Positions 11,901 through 24,651 of a DNA stretch of 64,000 bases are shown one piece after another. The stretch spans positions 4,714,001-4,778,000 of the forward strand of contig NC_079885.1 in the NCBI RefSeq assembly GCF_029227915.1, written 5' to 3'. The position numbers and the translations under genes were made by a program. Under the pieces are notes generated by a model. It was not told the origin of the DNA. It searched no databases and worked only from the letters and a program-made list of their open reading frames with translations. Positions within the stretch are counted from its first letter, which is position 1. The number at the start of each line of letters is the position of its first letter. This DNA is from Hydractinia symbiolongicarpus (Eukaryota > Cnidaria > Hydrozoa > Anthoathecata > Hydractiniidae).

Positions 11901-14834
11901 CTTATTTATGACATTAATAAGGTCAAAGTCCACAATCAGTTCAATTAAGTCACACAGTTAAACGTTTCACTGTTAAAAGCGACATAACTTAGTAATTTCT
12001 GAAAAGTATCACTAAATACATGTTGGTACGAATATGTGACGCAACCGTTGTAACTCAAACTTATTGATACCGCCAAGAAGTCAATGAAGTGTAGTTTTAG
12101 AGAATGTTTCTATTCCTTCAGCGCGTGCTAACGGCCAGGATTGGTCCAACAATAAAAAAAGATTTATATATCTAAATTTTTAAATAAAGCGCTACCACAG
12201 AGCCCAGTGTAATCGCGGAATTCCATCAATCATGTCAAATTAAGAAGAATGTTATTCCTTGGAGTCCAATTGGCTCATTTATCACATTTATAAGGTCACA
12301 CTCCAAAGTCAGTTCAATTAAGTCCCACAGTCAAACGTTTTACTGTTAAAAGCGATGCAACCTAGTAATATCCGAAAAATATCTCTAAATACCTGTTGGT
12401 ACGAATATTCGACGCAACCGTTGCAACTCAAACGGATTTATATCGCTAGAAAGTCAATGAAATGTAGTTTCTGAAACTGTTCCTATTTATTCAACGCGTG
12501 ATAACGGCCAGGATTGGTTCCACCTTAAAAAAAGACTTATTTATCTAAATTTTTAATTAAAGCGCTACCACAGAACCTAGTGTAATCGCTGAATTCCAGA
12601 AATCATGTCAAATCAAGAAGAATGTTATTCCTTGGTGTCCAATTGGCTCATTTATCACATTTATTAGGTCACAATCCAAAGTCAGTTCAATTAAGTCCCA
12701 CAGTCAATTGTTTCACTGTTAAAAGCGATGCAACTAAGTAATATCGGAAAAAAATAACTAGCTACATGTTGGTACGAATATGCAACACAGCCGTTGTAAC
12801 TCGAACGGATTGACACCGTTAGAAAGTCAATGAATTGTAGTTTTTGAAACTGTCTCTATTTCTTCAGCGCGAACTACCGGCTAGGATTGGTCCCACAGTA
12901 AAAAATGACTTATTTATCTTAATTTCTAAATAGCGCTACCACAGCGCCCAGTGTAATCGCTGAGTACCAGCAATCATTTCAAATTAAGAAGAATGTTATC
13001 TCTTGTAGTCAAACTGGCTCATTTATCACATTTATAAGGTCACAGTCCAAAGTCAGTTCAATTAAGTCCCACAGTCAAACGTTTTACTGTTAAAAGCGAT
13101 TCAACCTAGTAACATCCGAACAATATCGCTAACTACATGTTGGTACGAGTATGTGACACAACCGTTGTAACTCGAACGGATTGACACCGTTAGAAAGTAA
13201 ATGAATTGTAGTTTTTGAAACTGTCTCTATTTCTTCACGCAAACTAACGGCTTTGATTGGTGTCACAGTAAAAATTGACTTATTTATCTTAATTTTAAAT
13301 AAAGCGCTACCACAGCGCCCAGTGTAATCGCTGAGTTCCAGCAATCATGTCGAATTAAGAAGATGGTTTTTTCTTGTAGTCAAACTGACTCATTTATCAC
13401 ATTTATAAGGTCACAGTTCAAAATCAGTTCAATTAAGTCCCACAGTCCAACGTTTCACTGTTAAAAGCGATGCAACCTAGTAATATCCGAGAAATATCTC
13501 TAAATACCTGTTGGTACGAATATGCGACGCAACCGTTGCAACTCAAACGGATTTATATCGCTAGAAAGTCAATGAAATGTAGTTTCTGAAACTGTTCCTC
13601 TTTATTCAACGCGTGCTAACGGCCAGAATTGGTCCCACCTTAAAGAAAGACATATTTATCTAAATTTTTAATTAAAGCGCTACCACAGAAACTAGTGTAA
13701 TCGCTGAATTCCAGCAATCATGTCAAATCAAGAAGAATGTTATTCCTTGGTGTCCAATTGGCTCATTTATCACATTTATAAGGTCACAATCCAAAGTCAG
13801 TTCAATTAAGTCCCACAGTCAATCGTTTCACTGTTAAAAGCGATGCAACTAAGTAATATCGGAAAAAAATTACTAACTACATGTTGGTACGAGTATGTGA
13901 CACAACCGTTGTAACTCGAACGGATTGACACCGTTAGAAAGTAAATGAATTGTAGTTTTTGAAACTGTCTCTATTTCTTCATGCAAACTAACGGCTATGA
14001 TTGGTGTCACAGTAAAAATTGACTTATTTATCTTAATTTTTAAATAAAGCGCTACCACAGCGCCCAGTGTAATCGCTGAGTTCCAGCAATCATGTCGAAT
14101 TAAGAAGATGGTTTTTTCTTGTAGTCAAACTGACTCATTTATCACATTTATAAGGTCACAGTTCAAAATCAGTTCAATTAAGTCCCACAGTCCAACGTTT
14201 CACTGTTAAAAGCGATGCAACCTAGTAATATCCGAGAAATATCTCTAAATACCTGTTGGTACGAATATGCGACGCAACCGTTGCAACTCAAACGGATTTA
14301 TATCGCTAGAAAGTCAATGAAATGTAGTTTCTGAAACTGTTCCTCTTTATTCAACGCGTGCTAACGGCCAGAATTGGTCCCACCTTAAAGAAAGACATAT
14401 TTATCTAAATTTTTAATTAAAGCGCTACCACAGAAACTAGTGTAATCGCTGAATTCCAGCAATCATGTCAAATCAAGAAGAATGTTATTCCTTGGTGTCC
14501 AATTGGCTCATTTATCACATTTATAAGGTCACAATCCAAAGTCAGTTCAATTAAGTCCCACAGTCAATCGTTTCACTGTTAAAAGCGATGCAACTAAGTA
14601 ATATCGGAAAAAAATCACTAACTACATGTTGGTACGAATATGCGACACAGCCGTTGTAACTCAAACGGATTGATACCGTTAGAAAGTCAAAGAAATGTAG
14701 TTTTTGAAACTGTCTCTATTTCTTCAGCGCGAACTACCGGCTAGGATTGGTCCCACAGTAAAAAATGACTTATTTATCTTAATTTCTAAATAGCGCTACC
14801 ACAGCGTCCAGTGTAATCGCTGAGTTCCAGCAAT
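8881..14834 (+). repeat. Higher-order repeat: 2977-bp block, two tandem copies
   Basis: Bases 8881-11857 match 11858-14834 at an offset of 2977, eight monomers. Both copies begin at CATGTCAAATTAAGAAG followed by GTAGCCAAACTGG, and both contain the same inner 744-bp dimer duplication (10152 to 10896 and 13129 to 13873). I saw one difference, GGTCACAGTCC near 9318 against GGTCACACTCC near 12295. The left edge overlaps the end of the 2233-bp block by about 65 bp, so the two amplifications share an edge monomer. No gene is supported. The 61-71 codon frames here start at TTG or GTG on the minus strand. Confidence 0.88.
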
Positions 14835-16484
14835 CATGTCAAATTAAGAAGAATGTTATCTCTTGTAGTCAAACTGGCTCATTTATGACATTTAAAAGGT
14901 CAAAGTGCACAATCAGTTCAATTAAGTCACACAGTCAAACGTTTCACTGTTAAAAGCGATATAACTTAGTAATTTCTGAAAAGTATCACTAAATACCTGT
15001 TGGTACGAATATGCGACGCAACCGTTGCAACTCAAACGGATTTATATCGGTAGAAAGTCAATGAAATGTAGTTTCTGAAACTGTTCCTCTTTATTCAACG
15101 CGTGCTAACGGCCAGAATTGGTCCCACCTTAAAGAAAGACATATTTATCTAAATTTTTAATTAAAGCGCTACCACAGAAACTAGTGTAATCGCTGAATTC
15201 CGGCAATCATGTCAAATCAAGAAGAATGTTATTCCTTGGTGTCCAATTGGCTCATTTATCACATTTATAAGGTCACAATCCAAAGTCAGTTCAATTAAGT
15301 CCCACAGTCAATCGTTTCACTGTTAAAAGCGATGCAACTAAGTAATATCGGAAAAAAATTACTAACTACATGTTGGTACGAGTATGTGACACAACCGTTG
15401 TAACTCGAACGGATTGACACCGTTAGAAAGTAAATGAATTGTAGTTTTTGAAACTGTCTCTATTTCTTCATGCAAACTAACGGCTATGATTGGTGTCACA
15501 GTAAAAATTGACTTATTTATCTTAATTTTTAAATAAAGCGCTACCACAGCGCCCAGTGTAATCGCTGAGTTCCAGCAATCATGTCGAATTAAGAAGATGG
15601 TTTTTTCTTGTAGTCAAACTGACTCATTTATCACATTTATAAGGTCACAGTTCAAAATCAGTTCAATTAAGTCCCACAGTCCAACGTTTCACTGTTAAAA
15701 GCGATGCAACCTAGTAATATCCGAGAAATATCTCTAAATACCTGTTGGTACGAATATGCGACGCAACCGTTGCAACTCAAACGGATTTATATCGCTAGAA
15801 AGTCAATGAAATGTAGTTTCTGAAACTGTTCCTCTTTATTCAACGCGTGCTAACGGCCAGAATTGGTCCCACCTTAAAGAAAGACATATTTATCTAAATT
15901 TTTAATTAAAGCGCTACCACAGAAACTAGTGTAATCGCTGAATTCCAGCAATCATGTCAAATCAAGAAGAATGTTATTCCTTGGTGTCCAATTGGCTCAT
16001 TTATCACATTTATAAGGTCACAATCCAAAGTCAGTTCAATTAAGTCCCACAGTCAATCGTTTCACTGTTAAAAGCGATGCAACTAAGTAATATCGGAAAA
16101 AAATCACTAACTACATGTTGGTACGAATATGCGACACAGCCGTTGTAACTCAAACGGATTGATACCGTTAGAAAGTCAAAGAAATGTAGTTTTTGAAACT
16201 GTCTCTATTTCTTCAGCGCGAACTACCGGCTAGGATTGGTCCCACAGTAAAAAATGACTTATTTATCTTAATTTCTAAATAGCGCTACCACAGCGTCCAG
16301 TGTAATCGCTGAGTTCCAGCAATCATGTCAAATTAAGAAGAATGTTATCTCTTGTAGTCAAACTGGCTCATTTATGACATTTAAAAGGTCAAAGTGCACA
16401 ATCAGTTCAATTAAGTCACACAGTCAAACGTTTCACTGTTAAAGGCGATATAACTTAGTAATTTCTGAAAAGTATCACTAAATA
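13507..16484 (+). repeat. 1489-bp (4-monomer) tandem duplication with hybrid junction monomer
   Basis: Sequence from about 13507 to 14995 reappears at about 14996 to 16484, an offset of 1489. At about 14990-15000 one monomer switches from the type ending GAAAAGTATCACTAAATAC to the type continuing CTGTTGGTACGAATATGCG. The corresponding position at about 16480 continues ATGTTGGTACGAATATGTG. The first is therefore a recombinant monomer marking the crossover. The copies differ at few bases, for example AAAAGCG against AAAGGCG near 16444. Confidence 0.82.
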
Positions 16485-19400
16485 CATGTTGGTACGAATA
16501 TGTGACGCAACCGTTGTAACTCAAACTTATTGATACCGCCAAGAAGTCAATTAAGTGTAGTTTTTGAGAATGTTTCTCTTCCTTCAGCGCGTGCTAACGG
16601 CCAGGATTGGTCCCACAGTAAAAAAAGATTTATATATCTAAGTTTTTAAATAAAGCGCTACCACAGAGCACAGTGTAATCGCTGAAATCCATCAATCATG
16701 TCAAATTAAGAAGAATGTTATTCCTTGGAATCCAATTGGCTCATTTATCACATTTATAAGGTCACAGTCCAAAGTCAGTTCATTTAAGTCCCACAGTCAA
16801 ACGTTTCACTGTTAAAAGCGATGCAACCTAGTAATATCGGAAAAATATCGCTAAATACCTGTTGGTACGAATATGCGACGCAACCGTTGTAACTCAAACG
16901 GATTTATATCGCTAGAAAGTCAATGAAATGTAGCTTCTGAAACTGTTCCTATTTATTCAACGCGTGCTAACGGCCAGGATTGGTCCTACCTTAAAAAAAG
17001 ACTTATTTATCTAAATTTTTAATTAAAGCGCTACCACAGAACCTAGTGTAATCGCTGAATTCTAGCAATCATGTCAAATCAAGAAGAATGTTATTCCTTG
17101 GAGTCAAATTGGCTCATTTATCATATTTATAAGGTCACAGTCCAAAGTCAGTTCAATTAAGTCCCACAGTCAATCGTTTCACTGTTAAAAGCGATGCAAC
17201 TTAGTAATATCGGAAAAAAATCACTAAATACATGTTGGTACGAATATGTGACGCAACCGCTGTAACTCGAACGGATTGACACCGTTAGAAAGTCAATGAA
17301 TTGTAGTTTTTGAAAGTGTCTCTATTTCTTCACACGAACTGACGGCTAGGATTGGTCCCACAGTAAAAAATGACTTATTTATCCCAATTTTTAAATGAAG
17401 CGAATATCGGAAAAGTATCACTAAATACATGTTGGTAGGAATATGTGACGCAACCGTTGTCACTCAAACTGATTGATACCGCCAAGAAGTCAATGAAATG
17501 TAGTTTCTGAAACTGTTCCTATTTATTCAACGCGTGCTAACGGCCAGGATTGGTCCTACCTTAAAAAAAGACTTATTTATCTAAATTTTTAATTAAAGCG
17601 CTACCACAGAACCTAGTGTAATCGCTGAATTCTAGCAATCATGTCAAAGCAAGAAGAATGTTATTCCTTGGAGTCAAATTGGCTCATTTATCACATTTAT
17701 AAGATCACAGTCCAAAGTCAGTTCAATTAAGTCCCACAGTCAATCGTTTCACTGTTAAAAGCGATGCAACTTAGTAATATCGGAAAAAAATCACTAAATA
17801 CATGTTGGTACGAATATGTGACGCAACCGCTGTAACTCGAACGGATTGACACCGTTAGAAAGTCAATGAATTGTAGTTTTTGAAAGTGTCTCTATTTCTT
17901 CACGCGAACTGACGGTTAGGATTGGTCCCACAGTAAAAAATGACTTATTTATTCCAATTTTTAAATGAAGTGCTACCAGAGCGCCCAGTGTAATCGCTGA
18001 GTTCCGGCAATCATGTAAAACTAAGAAGAATGTTATTTCTTCGGGTCCAGTTGGCTCACTTATCACATTTATAAGGTCACAGTCCAGAGTTACTTCAATT
18101 AAGTCCAGAGTCAATCATCTTACTGTTAAAAGCGATATAACTTAGTAATATTGGAAAAGTATCACTAAATACATGTTGGTAGGAATATGTGACGCAACTG
18201 TTGTCACTCAAACTGATTGATACCACCAAGAAGTCAATGAAATGTAGTTTTTAAGAATGTCTCTATTTCTTCTCAGCGCGTGCTAATGTTCAGGATTGGT
18301 TCCACAGTAAAAAAAGACTTATTTATCTAAATTATTAAACAAAGCGCTACCACAGAGCCTTGTGTAATCGCAGAATTACAGCAATCATGTCAAATTAAGA
18401 ATAATGATATTCCTTGGAGTCCAATTGGCTCATTTATCACATTTATAAGGTCACAGTTCAGAATCGGTTCAACTAAGTCCCACAGTTAAACGATTCACTG
18501 TTAAAAGCGATATAACTTAGTAATTTCTGAAAAGTATCACTAAATACATGTTGGTACGAATATGTGACGCAACCGTTGTAACTCAAACTTATTGATAACG
18601 CCAAGAAGTCAATGAAGTGTAGTTTTTGAGAATATTTCTATTCCTTCAGCGCGTGCTAACGGCCAGGATTGGTCCCACAGTAAAAAAAGACTTGTTTATC
18701 TAAATTATTAAACAAAGCGCTACCACAGAGCCTAGTGAAATCGCAGAATTACAGCAATCATGTCAAATTAAAAAGAATGATATTCCTTGGAGTCCAATTG
18801 GCTCATTTATCACATTTATAAGGTCACAGTTCAAAATCAGTTCAACTAAGTCCCACAGTCAATTGTTTCACTGTTAAAAGCGATGCAACTTAGTAATATC
18901 GGAAAAAAATCACTAAATACATGTTGGTACGAATATTTGATGCAACCGTTGTAACTCGAACGGATTGACACCGTTAGAAATTCAATGAATTGTAGTTTTT
19001 AAAACTGTCTCTATTTCTTCACGCAAACTAACGGCTAGGATTGGTGTCACAGTAAAAAATGACTTATTTATTTTAATTTTTAAATAAAGCGCTACCACAG
19101 CGCCCAGTGTAATCGCTGAGTTCCAGCAATCATGTCAAATTAAGAAGATGGTTTTTTCTTGTAGTCAAACTGGCTCATTTATCACATTTATAAGGTCACA
19201 GTTCAAAATCAGTTCAATTAATTCCCACCATAAAACGTTTCGCATCCGAAAAATATCGCTAAATACCTGTTGGTACGAATATGCGACGCAACCGTTGTAA
19301 CTCAAACGGATTTATATCGCTAGAAAGTCAATGAAATGTCGTTTCTGAAACTGTTCCTATTTATTGAACGCGTGCTAACGGCCAGGATTGGTCCTACCTT

Positions 19401-20174
19401 GAAAAAAGACTTATTTATCTAAATTTTTAATTAAAGCGCTACCACAGAACCTAGTGTAATCGCTGAATTCCAGCAATCATGTCAAATCAAGAAGAATGTT
19501 ATTCCTTGGAGTCAAATTGGCTCATTTATCACATTTATAAGGTCACAGTCCAAAGTCAGTTCAATTAAGTCCCACAGTCAATCGTTTCACTGTTAGAAGC
19601 GATGCAACTTAGTAATATCGGAAAAAAATCACTAAATACATGTTGGTACGAATATGTGACGCAACCGTTGCAACTCGAACGGATTGACACTGTTAGAATG
19701 TCAATGAATTGTAGTTTCTGAAAGTGTCTCTATTTCTTCTCGCGAACTGACGGCTAGGATGGGTCCCACAGTAAAAAATGACTTATTTATCCTAATTTTT
19801 AAATGAAGCGCTACCAGAACGCCCAGTGTAATCGCTGAATTGCGGCAATTATGTAAAATTAAGAAGAATGTTATTTCTTGGGGTCCAGTTGGCTCACTTA
19901 TCACATTTATAAGGTCACAGTCCAGAGTTACTTCAATTAAGTCCAGAGTCAATCATTTCACTGTTAAAAGCGATATAACTTAGTAATATCGGAAAAGTAT
20001 CACTAAATACATGTTGGTAGGAATATGTGACGCAACCGTTGTAACTCAAACGGATTTATATCGCTAAAAAGTCAATGAAATGTCGTTTCTGAAACTGTTC
20101 CTATTTATTGAACGCGTGCTAACGTCCAGGATTGGTCCTACCTTAAAAAAAGACTTATTTATCTAAATTTTTAA
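16485..20174 (+). repeat. Satellite with mixed and deletion-bearing monomers
   Basis: Forward-oriented monomers of several classes up to the first transposon. Two internal deletions are visible. Near 17402, TTTAAATGAAGCG joins directly to AATATCGG, removing about 174 bp compared with the intact monomer around 17967-18147. Near 19242, AAAACGTTTCG joins CATCCGAAAAAT, losing about 30 bp. The first deletion accompanies a local duplication of about 570 bp (CGCGTGCTAACGG at 16961 and 17531). This block contains the first class A monomer (about 17863), the class with the 83-codon minus-strand frame. No gene or RNA is seen. Confidence 0.85.
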
Positions 20175-20178
20175 TTAA

Positions 20179-20922
20179 CCCTATTCGGTCCGGGGGGGGC
20201 GGATTCCGCCCCCCCTGACGGTTTTTTTTAATAACTCCTGATTGCTTTGTTATATGGCTATGATACTTACTGAATTTCAACATTTATCTATTAGACACCT
20301 GCATGCTAATTTTCTAGGTCCCATACCTTTCAGAGGCTTTGATATTGGCCATTACTCGAAACTACCCCTAAAAATCTCTATGAAATCCTCATAATGGGGA
20401 AAATATAATAACTCCTGTTAGGATTATCCTTAGAACTTGAATATGGCAACACAACTTTGTTTTATCAAGAAGAATCATTTTGAATAATTTGAACACGTGA
20501 CTAATCCGATTTCCCGATTTTGTGGGATTTTAACCGAAAATAGGAAAAAAACGGATTTTCGGGCAATTTTTGGCAATTTTTCATCCGATCCATGTAAAAA
20601 CCGGAAGATATGTTAAATAACTTTTATTTAGCTTTCAGAAACTTCAAACAGAATATAAAAATTCGCTCTAGAACAAAAGTAATTATATTTTAAGCAGATA
20701 GTGGCATTTTTAACAATTTTCAAATTTTGATGACGTCACAGAAAATGTGCTGACGCAAGCAAATTTTTTTTGGCTCCATTTTGTTCCTTTTATGACGTAC
20801 TATAAGTGTGCCAAGTTTGATTCAATTTGAACAACCCTATGAAAAGTTATTGAGGGGGGGCGGGCGGAATCCGCCCCCCCCCCCGGTTATAGTATGTTCG
20901 AAAAACCCCGGACCGAATAGGG
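20179..20922 (+). mobile_element. piggyBac-like MITE, copy 1 (744 bp)
   Basis: Non-satellite insert. It begins CCCTATTCGGTCCGGGG and ends with the exact reverse complement of those 17 bases. It is flanked by TTAA at 20175-20178 and 20923-20926. The empty site, TTTTTAATTAAAGCG with a single TTAA, is present in other monomers (for example 22786-22789). TTAA duplication and CCCT termini are the signature of the piggyBac superfamily. No long open frame is present, so it is non-autonomous. Inside each end is a G/C palindrome, GGCGGA-T-TCCGCC flanked by G and C runs. Possible factor sites are CACGTG at 20494 and TGACGTCA at 20731. Differences from the other copies include GAATATGGCAACAC and TTTCAAATTTTGATG. 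Confidence 0.88.
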
Positions 20923-20926
20923 TTAA

Positions 20927-23900
20927 AGCGCTACCACAGAACCTAGTGTAATCGCTGAATTCCAGCAATCATGTCAAATCAAGAAGAATGTTATTCCTTG
21001 GAGTCAAATTGGCTCATTTATCACATTTATAAGGTCACAGTCCAAAGTCAGTTCAATTAAGTCCCACAGTCAATCGTTTCACTGTTAAAAGCGATGCAAC
21101 TTAGTAATATCGGAAAAAAATCACTAAATACATGTTGGTACGAATATGTGACGCAACCGTTGTAACTCAAACGGATTGACACCGTTAGAAAGTCAATGAA
21201 TTGTAGTTTTTGAAAGTTTCTCTATTTCTTCTCGCGAACTGACGGCTAGGATTGGTCCCACAGTAAAAAATGACTTATTTATCCCAATTTTTAAATGAAG
21301 CGCTACCAGAACGCCCAGTGTAATCGCTGAATTGCGGCAATTATGTAAAATTAAGAAGAATGTTATTTCTTGGGGTCCAGTGGGCTCACTTATCACATTT
21401 ATAAAGTCACAGTCCAGAGTTACTTCAATTAAGTCCAGAGTCAATCATTTCACTGTTAAAAGCGATATAACTTAGTAATATCGGAAAAGTATCACTAAAT
21501 ACATGTTGGTAGGAATATGTGACGCAACCGTTGTCACTCAAACTGATTGATACCGCCAAGAAGTCAATAAAATGTAGTTTTTAAGAAAGTCTCTATTTCT
21601 TCTCAGCCCGTGCTAACGGTCAGGATTGGTTCCACAGTAAAAAAAGACTTGTTTATCTAAATTATTAAACAAAGCGCTACCACAGAGCCTAGTGTAATCG
21701 CTGAATTGCGGCAATCATGTCAAATTAAGAAGATGGTTTTTTCTTGTAGTCAAACTGGCTCATTTATCACATTTATAAGGTCACCGTTCAAAATCAGTTC
21801 AATTAATTCCCACAGTAAAACGTTTCGCTGTTAAAACCGATGCAACCTAGTAATATCCGAAAAATATCGCTAAATAATTGTTGGTACGAATATGCGACGC
21901 AACCGTTGTAACTCAAACGCATTTATATCGCTAGAAAGTCAATGAAATGTCGTTTCTGAAACTGTTCCTATTTATTCATTGCGTGCTAACGGCCAGGATT
22001 TCTCCCACAGAAAAGAAAGACTTATTTATCTAAATTTTTAATTAAAGCGCTACCACAGAACCTAGTGTAATCGCTGAATTCCAGCAATCATGTCAAATCA
22101 AGAAGAATGTTATTCCTTGGAGTCAAATTGGCTCATTTATCACATTTATAAGGTCACAGTCCAAAGTCAGTTCAATTAAGTCCCACAGTCAATCGTTTCA
22201 CTGTTAAAAGCGATGCAACTTAGTAATATCGGAAAAAAATCACTAAATACATGTTGGTACGAATATGTGACGCAACCGTTGTAACTCGAACGGATTGACA
22301 CTGTTAGAAAGTCAATGAATTGTAGTTTTTGAAAGTGTCTCTATTTCTTCTCGTGAACTGACGGCTAGGATTGGTCCCACAGTAAAAAATGACTTATTTA
22401 TCCTAATTTTTAAATGAATCGCTACCAGAACGCCCAGTGTAATCGCTGAATTGCGGCAATTATGTAAAATTAAGAAGAATGTTATTTCTTGGGGTCCAGT
22501 TGGCTCACTTATCACATTTATAAGGTCACAGTCCAGAGTTACTTCAATTAAGTCCAGAGTCAATAATTTCACTGTTAAAAGCGATATAACTTAGTAATAT
22601 CGGAAAAGTATCACCAAATACATGTTGGTAGGAATATGCGACGCAACCGTTGTAACTCAAACGGATTTATATCGCTAGAAAGTCAATGAAATGTCGTTTC
22701 TGAAACCGTTCCTATTTATTGAACGCGTGCTAACGGCCAGGATTGGTCCTACCTTAAAAAAAGACTTATTTATCTAAATTTTTAATTAAAGCGCTACCAC
22801 AGAACCTCGTGTAATCGCTGAATTCTAGCAATCATGTCAAATCAAGAAGAATGTTATTCCTTGGAGTCAAATTGGCTCATTTATCACATTTATAAGGTCA
22901 CAGTCCAAAGTCAGTTCAATTAAGTCCCACAGTCAATCGTTTCACTGTTAAAAGCGATGCAACTTAGTAATATCGGAAAAAAATCACTAAATACATGTTG
23001 GTACGAATATGTGACGCACTCGCTGTAACTCGAACGGATTGACACCGTTAGAAAGTCAATGAATTGTAGTTTTTGAAAGTGCCTCTATTTCTTCACACGA
23101 ACTGACGGCTAGGATTGGTCCCACAGTAAAAAATGACTTATTTATCCCAATTTTTAAATGAAGCGCTACCACAGCGCCCAGTGTAATCTCTGAGTTCCGG
23201 CAATCATGTAAAACTAAGAAGAATGTAATTTCTCCGGGTCCAGTTGGCTCACTTATCACATTTATAAGGTCACAGTCCAGAGTTACTTCAATTAAGTCCA
23301 GAGTCAATAATCTCACTGTTAAAAGCGATATAACTTAGTAATATCGGAAAAGTATCACTAAATACATGTTGGTAGGAATATGTGACGCAACCGTTGTCAC
23401 TCAAACTGATTGATACCGTCAAGAAGTCAATGAAATGTAGTTTTTGAAACTGTTCCTATTTATTCAACGCGTGCTAACGGCCAGGATTGGTCCTACCTTA
23501 AAAAAAGACTTATTTATCTAAATTTTTAATTAAAGGGCTACCACAGAACCTAGTGTAATCGCTGAATTCCAGCAATCATGTCAAATCAAGAAGAATGTTA
23601 TTCCTTGGAGTTAAATTGGCTCATTTATCACATTTATAAAGTCACAGTCCAAAGTCAGTTCAATTAAGTCCCACAGTCAATCGTTTCACTGTTAAAAGCG
23701 ATGCAACTTAGTAATATCGGAAAAAAATCACTAAATACATGTTGGTACGAATATGTGACGCAACCGTTGTAACTCCAACGGATTGACACCGTTAGAAAGT
23801 CAATGAATTGTAGTTTTTGAAAGTGTCTCTATTTCTTCTCGCGAACTGACGGCTAGGATTGGTCCCACAGTAAAAAATGACTTATTTATCCCAATTTTTA

Positions 23901-24647
23901 AATGAAGCGCTACCAGAACGCCCAGTGTAATCGCTGAATTGCGGCAATTATGTAAAATTAAGAAGAATGTTATTTCTTGGGGTCCAGTGGGCTCACTTAT
24001 CACATTTATAAAGTCACAGTCCAGAGTTACTTCAATTAAGTCCAGAGTCAATCACTTCACTGTTAAAAGCGATGTAACTTAGTAATATCGGAAAAGTATC
24101 ACTAAATACATGTTGGTAGGAATATGTGACGCAACCGTTGTCACTCAAACTGATTGATACCGCCAAGAAGTCAATGAAATGTAGTTTTTAAGAAAGTCTC
24201 TATTTCTTCTTAGCCCGTGCTAACGTCATGATTGGTTCCACAGTAAAAAAAGACTTGTTTATCTAAATTAATAAACAAAGCGCTACCACAGAGCCTAGTG
24301 TAATCGCTGAGTTCCAGCAATCATGTCAAATTAAGAAGATGGTTTTTTCTTGTAGTCAAACTGGCTCATTTATCACATTTATAAGGTCACAGTTCAAAAT
24401 CAGTTCAATTAACTCCCACAGTAAAACGTTTCGCTGTTAAAACCGATGCAACCTAGTAATATCCGAAAAATATCGCTAAATACCTGTTGGTACGAATATG
24501 CGACGCAACCGTTGTAACTCAAACGGATTTATATCGCTAGAAAGTCAATGAAATGTCGTTTCTGAAACTGTTCCTATTTATTGAACGCGTGCTAACGTCC
24601 AGGATTGGTCCTACCTTAAAAAAAGACTTATTTATCTAAATTTTTAA
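20927..24647 (+). repeat. Satellite between MITE copies 1 and 2 (10 monomers)
   Basis: Ten monomer lengths (3721 bp) of forward satellite in which class A monomers (frames at 21193, 22312, 23056, 23800) alternate with classes B and C. The stretch 22312-24051 reappears at 32798-34537 (offset 10486), and 21193-21444 reappears at 27180 and 31679. Empty MITE target sites are visible in class B monomers here, such as the TTAA at 22786-22789. No gene, RNA or promoter is supported. Confidence 0.88.
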
Positions 24648-24651
24648 TTAA

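Noticed and set aside
20179-20922. Transposase or other gene inside the MITE
   Set aside because: The element is about 750 bp with stops in all frames as far as I can read, and no coding domain.
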